From CAZWVM01 sp964637705 (GTDB lineage: Bacteria; UBA8481), in NCBI GenBank assembly GCA_964637705.1, contig CAZWVM010000001.1, positions 1 through 64,000 of the forward strand: DNA of 64,000 nt. The letters are read 5' to 3'. Below are positions 7,738 through 15,349 of the stretch, piece by piece; position 1 is the first letter of the stretch, and every line of letters begins with the position of its first letter. A program made the translations under genes and the position numbers. The notes beneath the pieces were generated by a model. That model worked only from the letters and a program-made list of their open reading frames with translations. It had not been told where the DNA came from and did no database searches.

Positions 7738-9429
7738 TCAGAAAAAGGTCGTCAGTTCCTTCAGCTTCTCGGCCCCGGTCTCCGTGTCCTGCAGGAACAC
7801 GGCATCCGTCGCGTCGGCGATCTTCTCGAGCGCATAGCGGTTGGCGCCGCGGCCGAAGCCGACCGTGAAGATGCGCACCCGGGCCGCGTCCGAGGAGCCG
7901 AGGATGAGGGGCAGGAGCGTGGGAAGGCGGTTCTCGCCGGAGGTATTCTCGCTGCCGGCCATCACGATGACCGCCGTGATGACGTCCGGACGTTCCACGC
8001 CGCGGGCATACTCGTAGGCCTCGAGTACAGCGTCATACAGGGCGGATCCTCCCCCCGGAGGCAGGGTCTCCAATCGCCCGATCACCTGGGCGCGTTCCGT
8101 CTCGGTCGCAACCTCTTTCCCGAGCCAGGCCGGGCTGTCCCCGACCACGAGGAGCGAGAAGCGGTCGCGGACCCCGAGACTGCGGATGCACTGGGCGGCC
8201 GACTCGCGGATCGAGCGGATCCCTCCCCTCTCCGCGAGGGCCGCGGAATTATCGACCGCGAGGACGACATGAGACGGCTTCTTGTGGAGCTTCCAGACCT
8301 CGAGCAGTTCGTTGATCACGCGGTGCTCCGGCATGGGCAGGACGACGCGCGGCTCGCGGGGATCGACGCCATGCTCCTCGTTGAGCGGAGCGGCCAGGGC
8401 CAGGTCGGTGAAGGAGGGGCGGAACCCGCGGGCCATGGCGGCCTCCTGCTGGGGCCGGGCGAGGAGGAACTCGACGTAGATCCGCGCGGCCTCGCGGTGA
8501 TCGGGCGTCACCCATTCGCGCTCCACGAGAGCGACGGGATGGTCCGTGAGGAACGTTCCCTCCCGGGGGTAGACGGCGACCATGGGAACGACGGCGGCGG
8601 CCGAATCGACCGCGGTCACCTGGTCGTAGGCCTCCACGACCATGTTCTCGTAGAGAACGGAGGCGCTCATGTAATCCATCCCGTTCTCGAACATCATCTG
8701 CCCGAAGAACCCGGTGGAGGTCCCGTAGTGGATCACGCTGTTCTCGATCTTCGCGATGTAATCGCCGACGGCGGGCGAGCGGGCGTCCTCGATCGTCAGA
8801 CCGCTGGTCTTGCCGGTGGCGGCGAAGGACGCGGAGAGAAGCGCGGCCATGCCGGTATTGGAGAAGCCCGGGTGCGTGTGACCGAAGCGGAAACGCCCCC
8901 ATTCCGGGTGCCCGTAAGCCGCCCACCCGCGGGGATCCTGGGCGATGGCGAGGATCTCGGACCACCCGACGGGCCGCTGTCCCCAGCCCAGGGCCTCCGC
9001 CATCGGCTTCCACATCGCGATGACGACAGGCGAGTAGACGATGCACCGGGAATCCCCGAAGGCGGCGGCGCCGACCGAAGCCCGCGACCTCGCGTTTCCC
9101 TCCTCGATGTAGCTCGTCGCGGCGGGGGATACGAGGTGCGCCTGGCGGGTTCCGGAGAGAACCTCCTCGATGCACTGCCCCGAGCCCATGGGCACGGACT
9201 TGACGACGATGTTCCGCCCATCCCGGGTCTGCTGGGCGCTGCAGTTGAAGAGTTCCGTGGCGTTCTCGATCCAGGCCTGCTTCTCGGAGCTGTAGGTGAA
9301 GACCAGGGTCACGGTATCGGAATCCGCCCCCGCACCGGGCCGGGCACCGCCGCAGGAGCGGCCGCAGGCGCCGCAGAGTATCAGGACGACCGCGGCCAGG
9401 AGGAGGGCCGCCCCTCGCCGCTCACGCAT
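7738..9429 (-). CDS. Exported solute-binding/VWA-domain fusion protein
   Basis: 563 aa. The N-terminus is a signal sequence (hydrophobic AALLLAAVVLIL) with cysteines at 19 and 22 that could serve for lipid attachment, although the lipobox is poor. Residues 38-340 look like an ABC-type extracellular solute-binding domain (GSGQCIEEVLSG, YSPVVIAMWKP, REGTFLTDHPVALVE). Residues 385-560 form a von Willebrand factor A domain. Its metal site is degenerate: DNSAA (393-397) replaces DxSxS, and MAGSENTSG (490-498) replaces the usual TDG-type loop. Fusions of this kind occur in several phyla, but their substrate is unknown to me. The ATG overlaps the end of the aminotransferase gene by 8 bp, so it is translated in the same operon as the 3' end of the biosynthetic locus. 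Confidence 0.65.
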   Translation of the reverse strand: MRERRGAALLLAAVVLILCGACGRSCGGARPGAGADSDTVTLVFTYSSEKQAWIENATELFNCSAQQTRDGRNIVVKSVPMGSGQCIEEVLSGTRQAHLVSPAATSYIEEGNARSRASVGAAAFGDSRCIVYSPVVIAMWKPMAEALGWGQRPVGWSEILAIAQDPRGWAAYGHPEWGRFRFGHTHPGFSNTGMAALLSASFAATGKTSGLTIEDARSPAVGDYIAKIENSVIHYGTSTGFFGQMMFENGMDYMSASVLYENMVVEAYDQVTAVDSAAAVVPMVAVYPREGTFLTDHPVALVEREWVTPDHREAARIYVEFLLARPQQEAAMARGFRPSFTDLALAAPLNEEHGVDPREPRVVLPMPEHRVINELLEVWKLHKKPSHVVLAVDNSAALAERGGIRSIRESAAQCIRSLGVRDRFSLLVVGDSPAWLGKEVATETERAQVIGRLETLPPGGGSALYDAVLEAYEYARGVERPDVITAVIVMAGSENTSGENRLPTLLPLILGSSDAARVRIFTVGFGRGANRYALEKIADATDAVFLQDTETGAEKLKELTTFF

Positions 9430-10708
9430 GGAAGATCTCCCGGTCCTCGAGGACCGACTTCAGCGCGGCCGAGAGGATCGCAAGGCCCTCCTCGAGGAGA
9501 TCGTCGGGAATGACGAGCGGTGGGATGATCTTGAGGACGTTGTCATGGGGGCCGCAGAGTTCCACGACGAGCCCGCGGGAAAAGGCCTCGCGCGAGACGG
9601 CCTGGGCGATGCGCGTATCGTGCACGTCGAGCCCCCAGATCATGCCGAGTCCGCGGACGTCCGCGCCGAGCTCGGGGTGGAGCGCCGCCATCGCCCCGAG
9701 CCTCTCCTCGACGAGGGCACCGCGGCGCAGGATGTCGGCGGTGAACGCGCCGGTCTCCCAGTAGGAGAGCGCCTCGGCGGCGGTGACGAACGAGAGATTG
9801 AAACCGCGGAAGGTAGCCGTCTCTTCTCCCCTCTTCCACTGGTCCAATTCCGGCCTCATGAGGACGACGGACATGGGAAGCCCGGCGCCGCTGATGGACT
9901 TGGAGAGGGCGACGATATCGGGCTGGATGCCGGCCCGCTCGAAGCTGAAGAATGTCCCGGTACGACCGCAGCCGACCTGGATATCGTCGACGACGAGAAG
10001 GATTCCCTGTTCCCGGCAGAAGGACTCGAGGCCCTTGAGCCACTCCGTGCGAGCGACGTTGATGCCGCCTTCGGCCTGCACGCATTCCACGACCACGGCC
10101 GCCGGGAGGTCGACGCCCGAGGAGGGATCGAGGATGAGCTTGCGGAAGTAATCGAGCGTATCGACGCCCGCGCCGAGATACCCGTCGTAGGGAACAAAGG
10201 AGGCGTTCGCGCGGTTCACGAAGGCCTCGTTCCGGTAATGGACGTTGCCGGTGATGGCGAGGGCGCCGATGGTGAGCCCGTGGTAGGCGTTGGTGAAGGC
10301 GACGACGTGAGCGCGGCCCTTGTTGAGGCGGGCGATCTTGAGGGCCGTCTCGATCGCGTTCGTGCCGGCAGGGCCGGTGAACTGCATCTTGTAGTCGAGG
10401 CGGCGGGGCTGGAGGATGACGGACTGGAACCTCTCGAGGAAACGCAGTTTCGCCGACGTGGCCATGTCGAGCGCGTGAACCACTCCGTCGGCCTCCAGGT
10501 AGCGGATGATCGCCTCGTTGAATCGGGGGTTGTTATGGCCGTAGTTCATCGCGCCCGCGCCGCCGAAGAAGTCGACGTAGCGCCGACCGTCCCGGTCATA
10601 GAGGCAGGCTTCCTTGGCGCGCTCGAAGACCGCGGGGAAGGAACGGCAGTAGGTCCGGACGCGGGATTCCTGGAGGTTGTGGTGGTCCAGGGGAATGGTG
10701 AGGTTCAT
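9422..10708 (-). CDS. ectB: Diaminobutyrate-2-oxoglutarate aminotransferase (EctB-type)
   Basis: A 428-aa class III PLP aminotransferase. It is closest to EctB, which makes L-2,4-diaminobutyrate from aspartate semialdehyde and glutamate. Visible motifs are DFFGGAGAMNYGHNNP (46-61), TGPAGTNAIETALK (111-124), VVDDIQVGCGRTG (239-251; D241 contacts the PLP ring) and VALSK with the PLP lysine K270. The start at 10708 has GGGGAG 8 nt upstream (10722-10717); the frame extends further but without family sequence. No ectA or ectC is present, so ectoine synthesis is unlikely. Position at the 3' end of the NRPS locus suggests that it supplies diaminobutyrate as a monomer, in agreement with an acidic adenylation pocket in the upstream NRPS. 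This role is inferred. Confidence 0.85.
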   Translation of the reverse strand: MNLTIPLDHHNLQESRVRTYCRSFPAVFERAKEACLYDRDGRRYVDFFGGAGAMNYGHNNPRFNEAIIRYLEADGVVHALDMATSAKLRFLERFQSVILQPRRLDYKMQFTGPAGTNAIETALKIARLNKGRAHVVAFTNAYHGLTIGALAITGNVHYRNEAFVNRANASFVPYDGYLGAGVDTLDYFRKLILDPSSGVDLPAAVVVECVQAEGGINVARTEWLKGLESFCREQGILLVVDDIQVGCGRTGTFFSFERAGIQPDIVALSKSISGAGLPMSVVLMRPELDQWKRGEETATFRGFNLSFVTAAEALSYWETGAFTADILRRGALVEERLGAMAALHPELGADVRGLGMIWGLDVHDTRIAQAVSREAFSRGLVVELCGPHDNVLKIIPPLVIPDDLLEEGLAILSAALKSVLEDREIFHA

Positions 10709-10825
10709 GGGGTCATCTCCCCGCCCGGCGCCGTTCTTCCTTCTCTTCCCGGGCGGACGGGCCCATCGTATCCCCAATCCCCGCGGACTTCAACGCGGAG
10801 ATGGACGAGGGAGCGGAGGCGGGAT
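10709..10825. other. 117-bp gap between the terminal NRPS and ectB
   Basis: The only sizeable gap inside the biosynthetic locus. It holds the ectB ribosome-binding site (GGGGAG, 10722-10717 on the minus strand). An imperfect CCGCG...CGCGG pair lies near 10783-10800, but it is too short to call a terminator. No clear promoter is seen. Confidence 0.4.
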
Positions 10826-13800
10826 TCACTCGGGCGCGTCCTCGAGGATCCGCGCGAGAAGGGCGGCGTTCGCCGCCAGGTGCGGCTCGTGGAGCATGTG
10901 GTCGTGGTCGCCGTCGCCGGGATGGATCGCGAAGCCGCCCCGTGCCAGCTCGCGCCAGCCCTCGAGCGAGATCTCGGGACGCGGCGCGGCCTCGATCGTT
11001 TCCCGCGCCGCGACGACATGGATCGCGGCGCCGACGGGCTCGCGATCGATCTCGGCGCAATAGGAGCGATAGAAGGCGCGGATGCGGCGCTCGATCTTCT
11101 CCCTGAGCGGAGGCGACTGCACGTAGGGCCGGATCGTCTCGTGGCCGAGAAACGCGGCGGCGGCCTCCATGATTTTTTCATCGTCATAAGGCAGGAGTCC
11201 CTGCTTGCGCGCCGCGTCGATCATGACGATCCGCCCGACGCGGCGGCCGCGGCGTTCGAGCTCGCAGGCGACCTGGTAGGCGAGATTGCCGCCGGAGGAG
11301 TAGCCGAGAAGATCGATCGGATCCCCCGGGGCGTCGGACGCGATGAGATCGGCGTAATCGGAGAGACGCGTCTCCTCCTCGATGAAGTTGAAGGCCCGGA
11401 TCGTGAACCCCGCGAGATGCTCCGCGAGCGGGATGTAGCTGAGGACGTCCCCGGTGCCGGGGGGCAGGGCGTAGACCGCGCGCGGGCCCTTCCCCAGGAC
11501 GACCATCGTCTCGTCGGCCAGCGATACTCCGAAGCGCGCGGCATCGACGATGGCACGGGCCAGGTCGGCGAGGCGCGGAGCGCGGAAGACGGCGGCGAGC
11601 GGGACGGTCACGCCGAGGCGTTCATGAACCAGGGCGACGAGGCGCGTCACCTTGAGACTATGACCGCCCACGTCGAAGAAATCGTCGCCGGGCGAAAGCC
11701 CCTCGACGCCGAGAATCTCCTCCCAGATCCGGGCCAGGGCCTGTTCCGTCGCCGTGAGATCCGGGGCGGCGCCGGCGGCATGCGCGCGGCGCGCCGGATC
11801 GGGCAGGGCCCGGCGATCGACCTTGCCGTTGGGAGTCAGCGGCAGTCGATCGAGCTTCACGAGAAAGGACGGGACCATGTAATCGGGCAATTCGGCCTTG
11901 AGCCGGGCCCGGACCGCGTCCGTATCCGTGAAATCCCCGGTCAGCCAGGCGACGAGGCACTTGCCCTCGACGGGCAGGTCCCGTGCCATGACGACGGCAT
12001 CGCGCACGTCCACGTCCTCCCTGAGCCGCGCCTCGATCTCCGCCGGCTCGATCCGGTAGCCGCGCACCTTGACCTGTTCGTCGATGCGGCCGAGGAACTC
12101 GAGGATCCCGTCCTCGCGCCAGCGGCCGCGATCGCCGGTGCGGTAGAGCCGGACCGGGCCGATCCCCGTCCCCAAGTCTACCACCACGAACTTCCGCTCC
12201 GTCAGTTCCGGATCGCCCAGGTAACCCCGCGCCAGTCCGTCGCCGGAGGCGCAGATCTCGCCGGCCACGCCGGGCGGGAGGAGGCGGAGCTCGCCGTCGA
12301 GGATCCAGACCCGGGTGTTGGAGATCGGGCGGCCGAGCGGGATGTCGCCGTCGTGAAGACGGTCGATGACATGGCAGGAGGTGAAGGTCGCGTTCTCCGT
12401 CGGGCCATAGCCGTTGATGAGGACCAGGGACGGGTGGGCCTCACGGACGCGGTTGACGTGCGGCGTCGAAAGCTTCTCGCCGCCCGCCAGGAGATGCTTC
12501 AACCCGGAGAAGATCGAAACATCCGTGTCGATGTACTGGTTGAAGAGACTCGACGTCAGCCACATCGTGGTGATGCCATGCCGACGAATGGTCTCCTTCA
12601 TCGCCGCCGCGTCGAGAAGCGCCATCTCCGGAGCCCGGCAGAGCGCGCCGCCGTTCAGGAGCGACCCCCAGATCTCGAAGGTCGAGGCGTCGAAGGCGAG
12701 CGCGCCGGTCATCAGGATCCGGGTCGACGAGTCCAGCCGCACGAAGTTGGTGTTGATGACGAGGCGAAGGACGGCACGATGAGGTATGAGAGCGCCCTTG
12801 GGCCGGCCCGAGGTGCCGGAGGTGTACATGACGTAGACCAGGCCGTCGGGGCCACTCTTCTCGGGCGGTGAGTCGGGGGATGCGGAGTCGATCGCACGCC
12901 GGTCGTGCTGGCAGCGACGACGAGGCGAGGAGGGCGGCGCGCATCCACGTTCGACCCGGATCAGGGCATCGAAGGTGTATTCCGAAAGCTCGCTCGCCGT
13001 CGTGGTGATGAGCGGCGACGTCTCGATCGCGGCGATCCCGGGCAGGTCGTGGCGGAGATCCTCGAGGAAATCCCGGTTGATGAAAAGCTCCTCGCTGTAG
13101 TCCGTCTTGGTACGCGCCCCGGGATGCGCCCGCTTGTAATCGACGAGGGAACGGAGAAAGGCCTCCTTCCTGTCCTGGTCGAAGACGTTTCCGAGAAGGA
13201 TCAAGCCGTCGGGTTTCATGAGCGACATCGCCTTCCGGAGGATATTCCGGAGGTAGTTGTGGCCGCTGAAGCACTGGATCACGGAATTGACGACGACGAT
13301 ATCGAAGTCCCGCTCGTCGAGACGGTCGATCTCATGGGCGGCGAGGGGCTCGAAACGGACATGGCCGAGCCCGCGCTCCGCGGCCACGCGGTGCGACCTC
13401 TCGAGGATCTTCGGCGAGAGATCGGTGCCGACGTAGCGGCCGACGTGCGGCGCGACGCGAAACAGGGTGATGCCCGATGCGCAACCGATTTCCAGGACGC
13501 GCGTGGACGGAGAGAGATACGGCCGGAGCTTGGCCAGGGCGCTCTCACCGTAATCGTCCATGACCGCGCGGCTCAGCGGCGCGCCGGTGTAGCTCGACTG
13601 CCATCCTCCGCCGGTGATGTCGTCGATCATCGTCTCGCCGACGTAATCCCAGACCTCCCTCCTCATCTTCTCCCCCGGCCCTTCGTCCTCGGCGAGCACG
13701 TCCTCGGAGTCGATGCAGACGACATGGAGAAGCGAGGGACAATCCCACTGCAACCGGTTGAGGCGGCGGATTCGTGTCTTCTCCGCGACGAGACAGCGCG

Positions 13801-14200
13801 CCCTCGTGTCGTCGAGGATGTAGCGAAAGCGCTCGTAGGGCGTATCGACGTCGATCGGGCAATAGGCGCCGCCGGCCTTGAGGGTGCCGATGAGCGCGAC
13901 GAGGAGGTCGAACGTCCCCTCGAGCGAGACGGCGACGAACTCCTCGGGCCGAAGCCCGCAGGCCAGGAGGAAATTCGCGAAGCGATTGGCGGCGAGATCG
14001 AGCTCTCGGTAGGTCCAGGCGCGTTCGCCCTCGACGGCGGCCACGGCGTTGGGCGTCCGGGCAGCCTGGTCCGCGAAGACGGCATGAACGGTTCGATCGC
14101 GGGGATAGTCCGAACCCGTGGCGTTGAAGCGGAGAAGCGTTTCGAGGATTCTCCCCGTCTCGTCCGCCGGCCCGGCCAGGCTGAAGTCGCTCAGTTTCAT
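10826..14200 (-). CDS. Terminal NRPS: interrupted A (a2-MT-a3) - PCP - TE
   Basis: 1124 aa with no condensation domain of its own. The adenylation domain starts at residue 36 and runs through core a2 (LKAGGAYCPID, 108-118). A SAM methyltransferase follows at about 183-418 (motif VLEIGCASG, 235-243), and A resumes at core a3 (YTSGTSGRPKG, 459-469) and ends at a10 (NGKVDRRAL, 791-799). Pocket residues read by hand as DAFWLGGTFK indicate valine. PCP: S848 in VGGHSLK. Thioesterase: nucleophile S968 in GYSSG, D995, and a histidine in the HDHMLHEPH region (1099-1107). The C domain for this module is the last domain of the NRPS at 15350-27541, so the module is split over two proteins with a glycosyltransferase gene between them. 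No strong Shine-Dalgarno precedes the ATG. Expected job: add and methylate the last residue, then release the chain by hydrolysis or cyclisation. Confidence 0.9.
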   Translation of the reverse strand: MKLSDFSLAGPADETGRILETLLRFNATGSDYPRDRTVHAVFADQAARTPNAVAAVEGERAWTYRELDLAANRFANFLLACGLRPEEFVAVSLEGTFDLLVALIGTLKAGGAYCPIDVDTPYERFRYILDDTRARCLVAEKTRIRRLNRLQWDCPSLLHVVCIDSEDVLAEDEGPGEKMRREVWDYVGETMIDDITGGGWQSSYTGAPLSRAVMDDYGESALAKLRPYLSPSTRVLEIGCASGITLFRVAPHVGRYVGTDLSPKILERSHRVAAERGLGHVRFEPLAAHEIDRLDERDFDIVVVNSVIQCFSGHNYLRNILRKAMSLMKPDGLILLGNVFDQDRKEAFLRSLVDYKRAHPGARTKTDYSEELFINRDFLEDLRHDLPGIAAIETSPLITTTASELSEYTFDALIRVERGCAPPSSPRRRCQHDRRAIDSASPDSPPEKSGPDGLVYVMYTSGTSGRPKGALIPHRAVLRLVINTNFVRLDSSTRILMTGALAFDASTFEIWGSLLNGGALCRAPEMALLDAAAMKETIRRHGITTMWLTSSLFNQYIDTDVSIFSGLKHLLAGGEKLSTPHVNRVREAHPSLVLINGYGPTENATFTSCHVIDRLHDGDIPLGRPISNTRVWILDGELRLLPPGVAGEICASGDGLARGYLGDPELTERKFVVVDLGTGIGPVRLYRTGDRGRWREDGILEFLGRIDEQVKVRGYRIEPAEIEARLREDVDVRDAVVMARDLPVEGKCLVAWLTGDFTDTDAVRARLKAELPDYMVPSFLVKLDRLPLTPNGKVDRRALPDPARRAHAAGAAPDLTATEQALARIWEEILGVEGLSPGDDFFDVGGHSLKVTRLVALVHERLGVTVPLAAVFRAPRLADLARAIVDAARFGVSLADETMVVLGKGPRAVYALPPGTGDVLSYIPLAEHLAGFTIRAFNFIEEETRLSDYADLIASDAPGDPIDLLGYSSGGNLAYQVACELERRGRRVGRIVMIDAARKQGLLPYDDEKIMEAAAAFLGHETIRPYVQSPPLREKIERRIRAFYRSYCAEIDREPVGAAIHVVAARETIEAAPRPEISLEGWRELARGGFAIHPGDGDHDHMLHEPHLAANAALLARILEDAPE
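12947..13654 (-). other. Methyltransferase domain inserted between A-domain cores a2 and a3
   Basis: Residues 183-418 of the terminal NRPS. The insert begins near WDYVGETMIDDI, has the SAM-binding VLEIGCASG and acidic YVGTDLSP (256-263), then VVVNSVIQCF and LMKPDGLILLGNVFDQD, and ends near FDALIRVERG. A low-complexity linker rich in Pro, Ser and Arg joins it to core a3. Most NRPS methyltransferases sit between a8 and a9. The a2-a3 site is known from a small group of interrupted A domains such as TioN of thiocoraline synthesis. Confidence 0.85.
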
Positions 14201-14230
14201 GAGGAGCCCAGTCTACCCGGGCGGGCGAGG

Positions 14231-15343
14231 TCATTCACGATGTTCAGCGGCTCCCCCGAGGAACGCCTCCGCGACGGCCTCGGCCGCGCGCGGTCTACCG
14301 AGTTCGCGCGCCGAGGACCGGATCCGGTCCCGGAGATCCGGGTCGACCAGGAGCCGTCCCACGGCGTCGACGAGCCGGTCCGCGTCCCGCGCATGGATGC
14401 CCGCGCCCTTTCGATCCACGAAATCCGCGTTCGCCTCCTCCTGCCCGGGAATCGGTTCGACGAAGACCGCGGCGGTTCCCGAGGCCAGGCACTCGGCCAC
14501 GGTCAGGCCTCCGGGCTTGGCGACGACGACATCGGCCGACCTCATCAGCTCGTGCATGTTTTCGACGAAACCCGTGACCTTGAGCGTCGCGCCGCGCCCC
14601 ACGGGAAGGCACTCCAGTTCCCGGCGCAGCGCCTCGTTGCGCCCGGCCACGGCGATGACCTGCAGCGGCGGCGGCAGGGCGATGAGACGCCGGACCGTCC
14701 GCAGGAGCGTCGCGATGCCGGCTCCACCGGTGGTGACGAGGATCGCGGGCACGGCGGGATCGAGGCCGAGGTCGCCCAGAACCCTCGCGCGATCGACGGG
14801 CCGCGCAAAGCCCGGCGCGACGGGAAGGCCGGTCACCCTGATCCGTTCCGCGTCGATCCCGATGCCGGTCATCTTCTCCGTGACCGATGCGGTCGCGACG
14901 AAGAAGCGCCGGGTGGCGGGCGCCAGCCACAGGCGATGAAAATCGAAGTCGGTGACGAGAACGTCGATCGGAGGATGCCCCCGCCGACCCCCGAGGACGC
15001 GCGGAGGAAGGAAGTGAGTCGCGAGGATCGCGTCCGGGGCGAACGCGGCCACGGCACGCCGAAGACGGCGCGCCTGCGTGCCCTGGAGCCAGTCGGAGAA
15101 GGGAGAACGCCCGTCCGAACGGTCCGAGCGGCGATAGATCCAGCCGTAGAGGGAGGGCGCGCAATTGACGAGCCCGATCGAGCCGTCGATGTAGAGAGTC
15201 CTGAGGAGCGGCGTGACGTACTGGAGCGCATCGATGTGCCGGATCTCGGCATCGGGCGCCGACAGCGCGAGCGCCTCCGCCACGGCGTCAGCCGCGCGGA
15301 CATGGCCGGCGCCGACCGAGACCGAGACGAGGAGAAGTTTCAT
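14231..15343 (-). CDS. MGDG-synthase/UgtP-like glycosyltransferase
   Basis: A 370-aa GT-B glycosyltransferase. The N-terminal domain has the MGDG-synthase signature VSVSVGAGHVRAADAV (7-22), and the C-terminal donor-binding domain has LVTTGGAG and AKPGGLTVAECLASG. Family members move a sugar from a UDP-sugar to diacylglycerol or a related lipid acceptor; MurG is a more distant relative. Inside this locus it could glycosylate the finished peptide or a lipid-linked product, or act on export or self-protection. The acceptor cannot be read from the sequence. It starts 6 bp after the stop of the 4063-aa NRPS and ends 30 bp before the terminal NRPS, so it is embedded in the operon and separates two halves of one NRPS module. 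Confidence 0.8.
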   Translation of the reverse strand: MKLLLVSVSVGAGHVRAADAVAEALALSAPDAEIRHIDALQYVTPLLRTLYIDGSIGLVNCAPSLYGWIYRRSDRSDGRSPFSDWLQGTQARRLRRAVAAFAPDAILATHFLPPRVLGGRRGHPPIDVLVTDFDFHRLWLAPATRRFFVATASVTEKMTGIGIDAERIRVTGLPVAPGFARPVDRARVLGDLGLDPAVPAILVTTGGAGIATLLRTVRRLIALPPPLQVIAVAGRNEALRRELECLPVGRGATLKVTGFVENMHELMRSADVVVAKPGGLTVAECLASGTAAVFVEPIPGQEEANADFVDRKGAGIHARDADRLVDAVGRLLVDPDLRDRIRSSARELGRPRAAEAVAEAFLGGAAEHRE

Positions 15344-15349
15344 CGACGT

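Noticed and set aside
10708..10777. Upstream extension of the EctB frame (start at 10777)
   Set aside because: The extra 23 residues are Arg/Lys/Gly-rich and unlike EctB; a GGGGAG lies 8 nt before the ATG at 10708.
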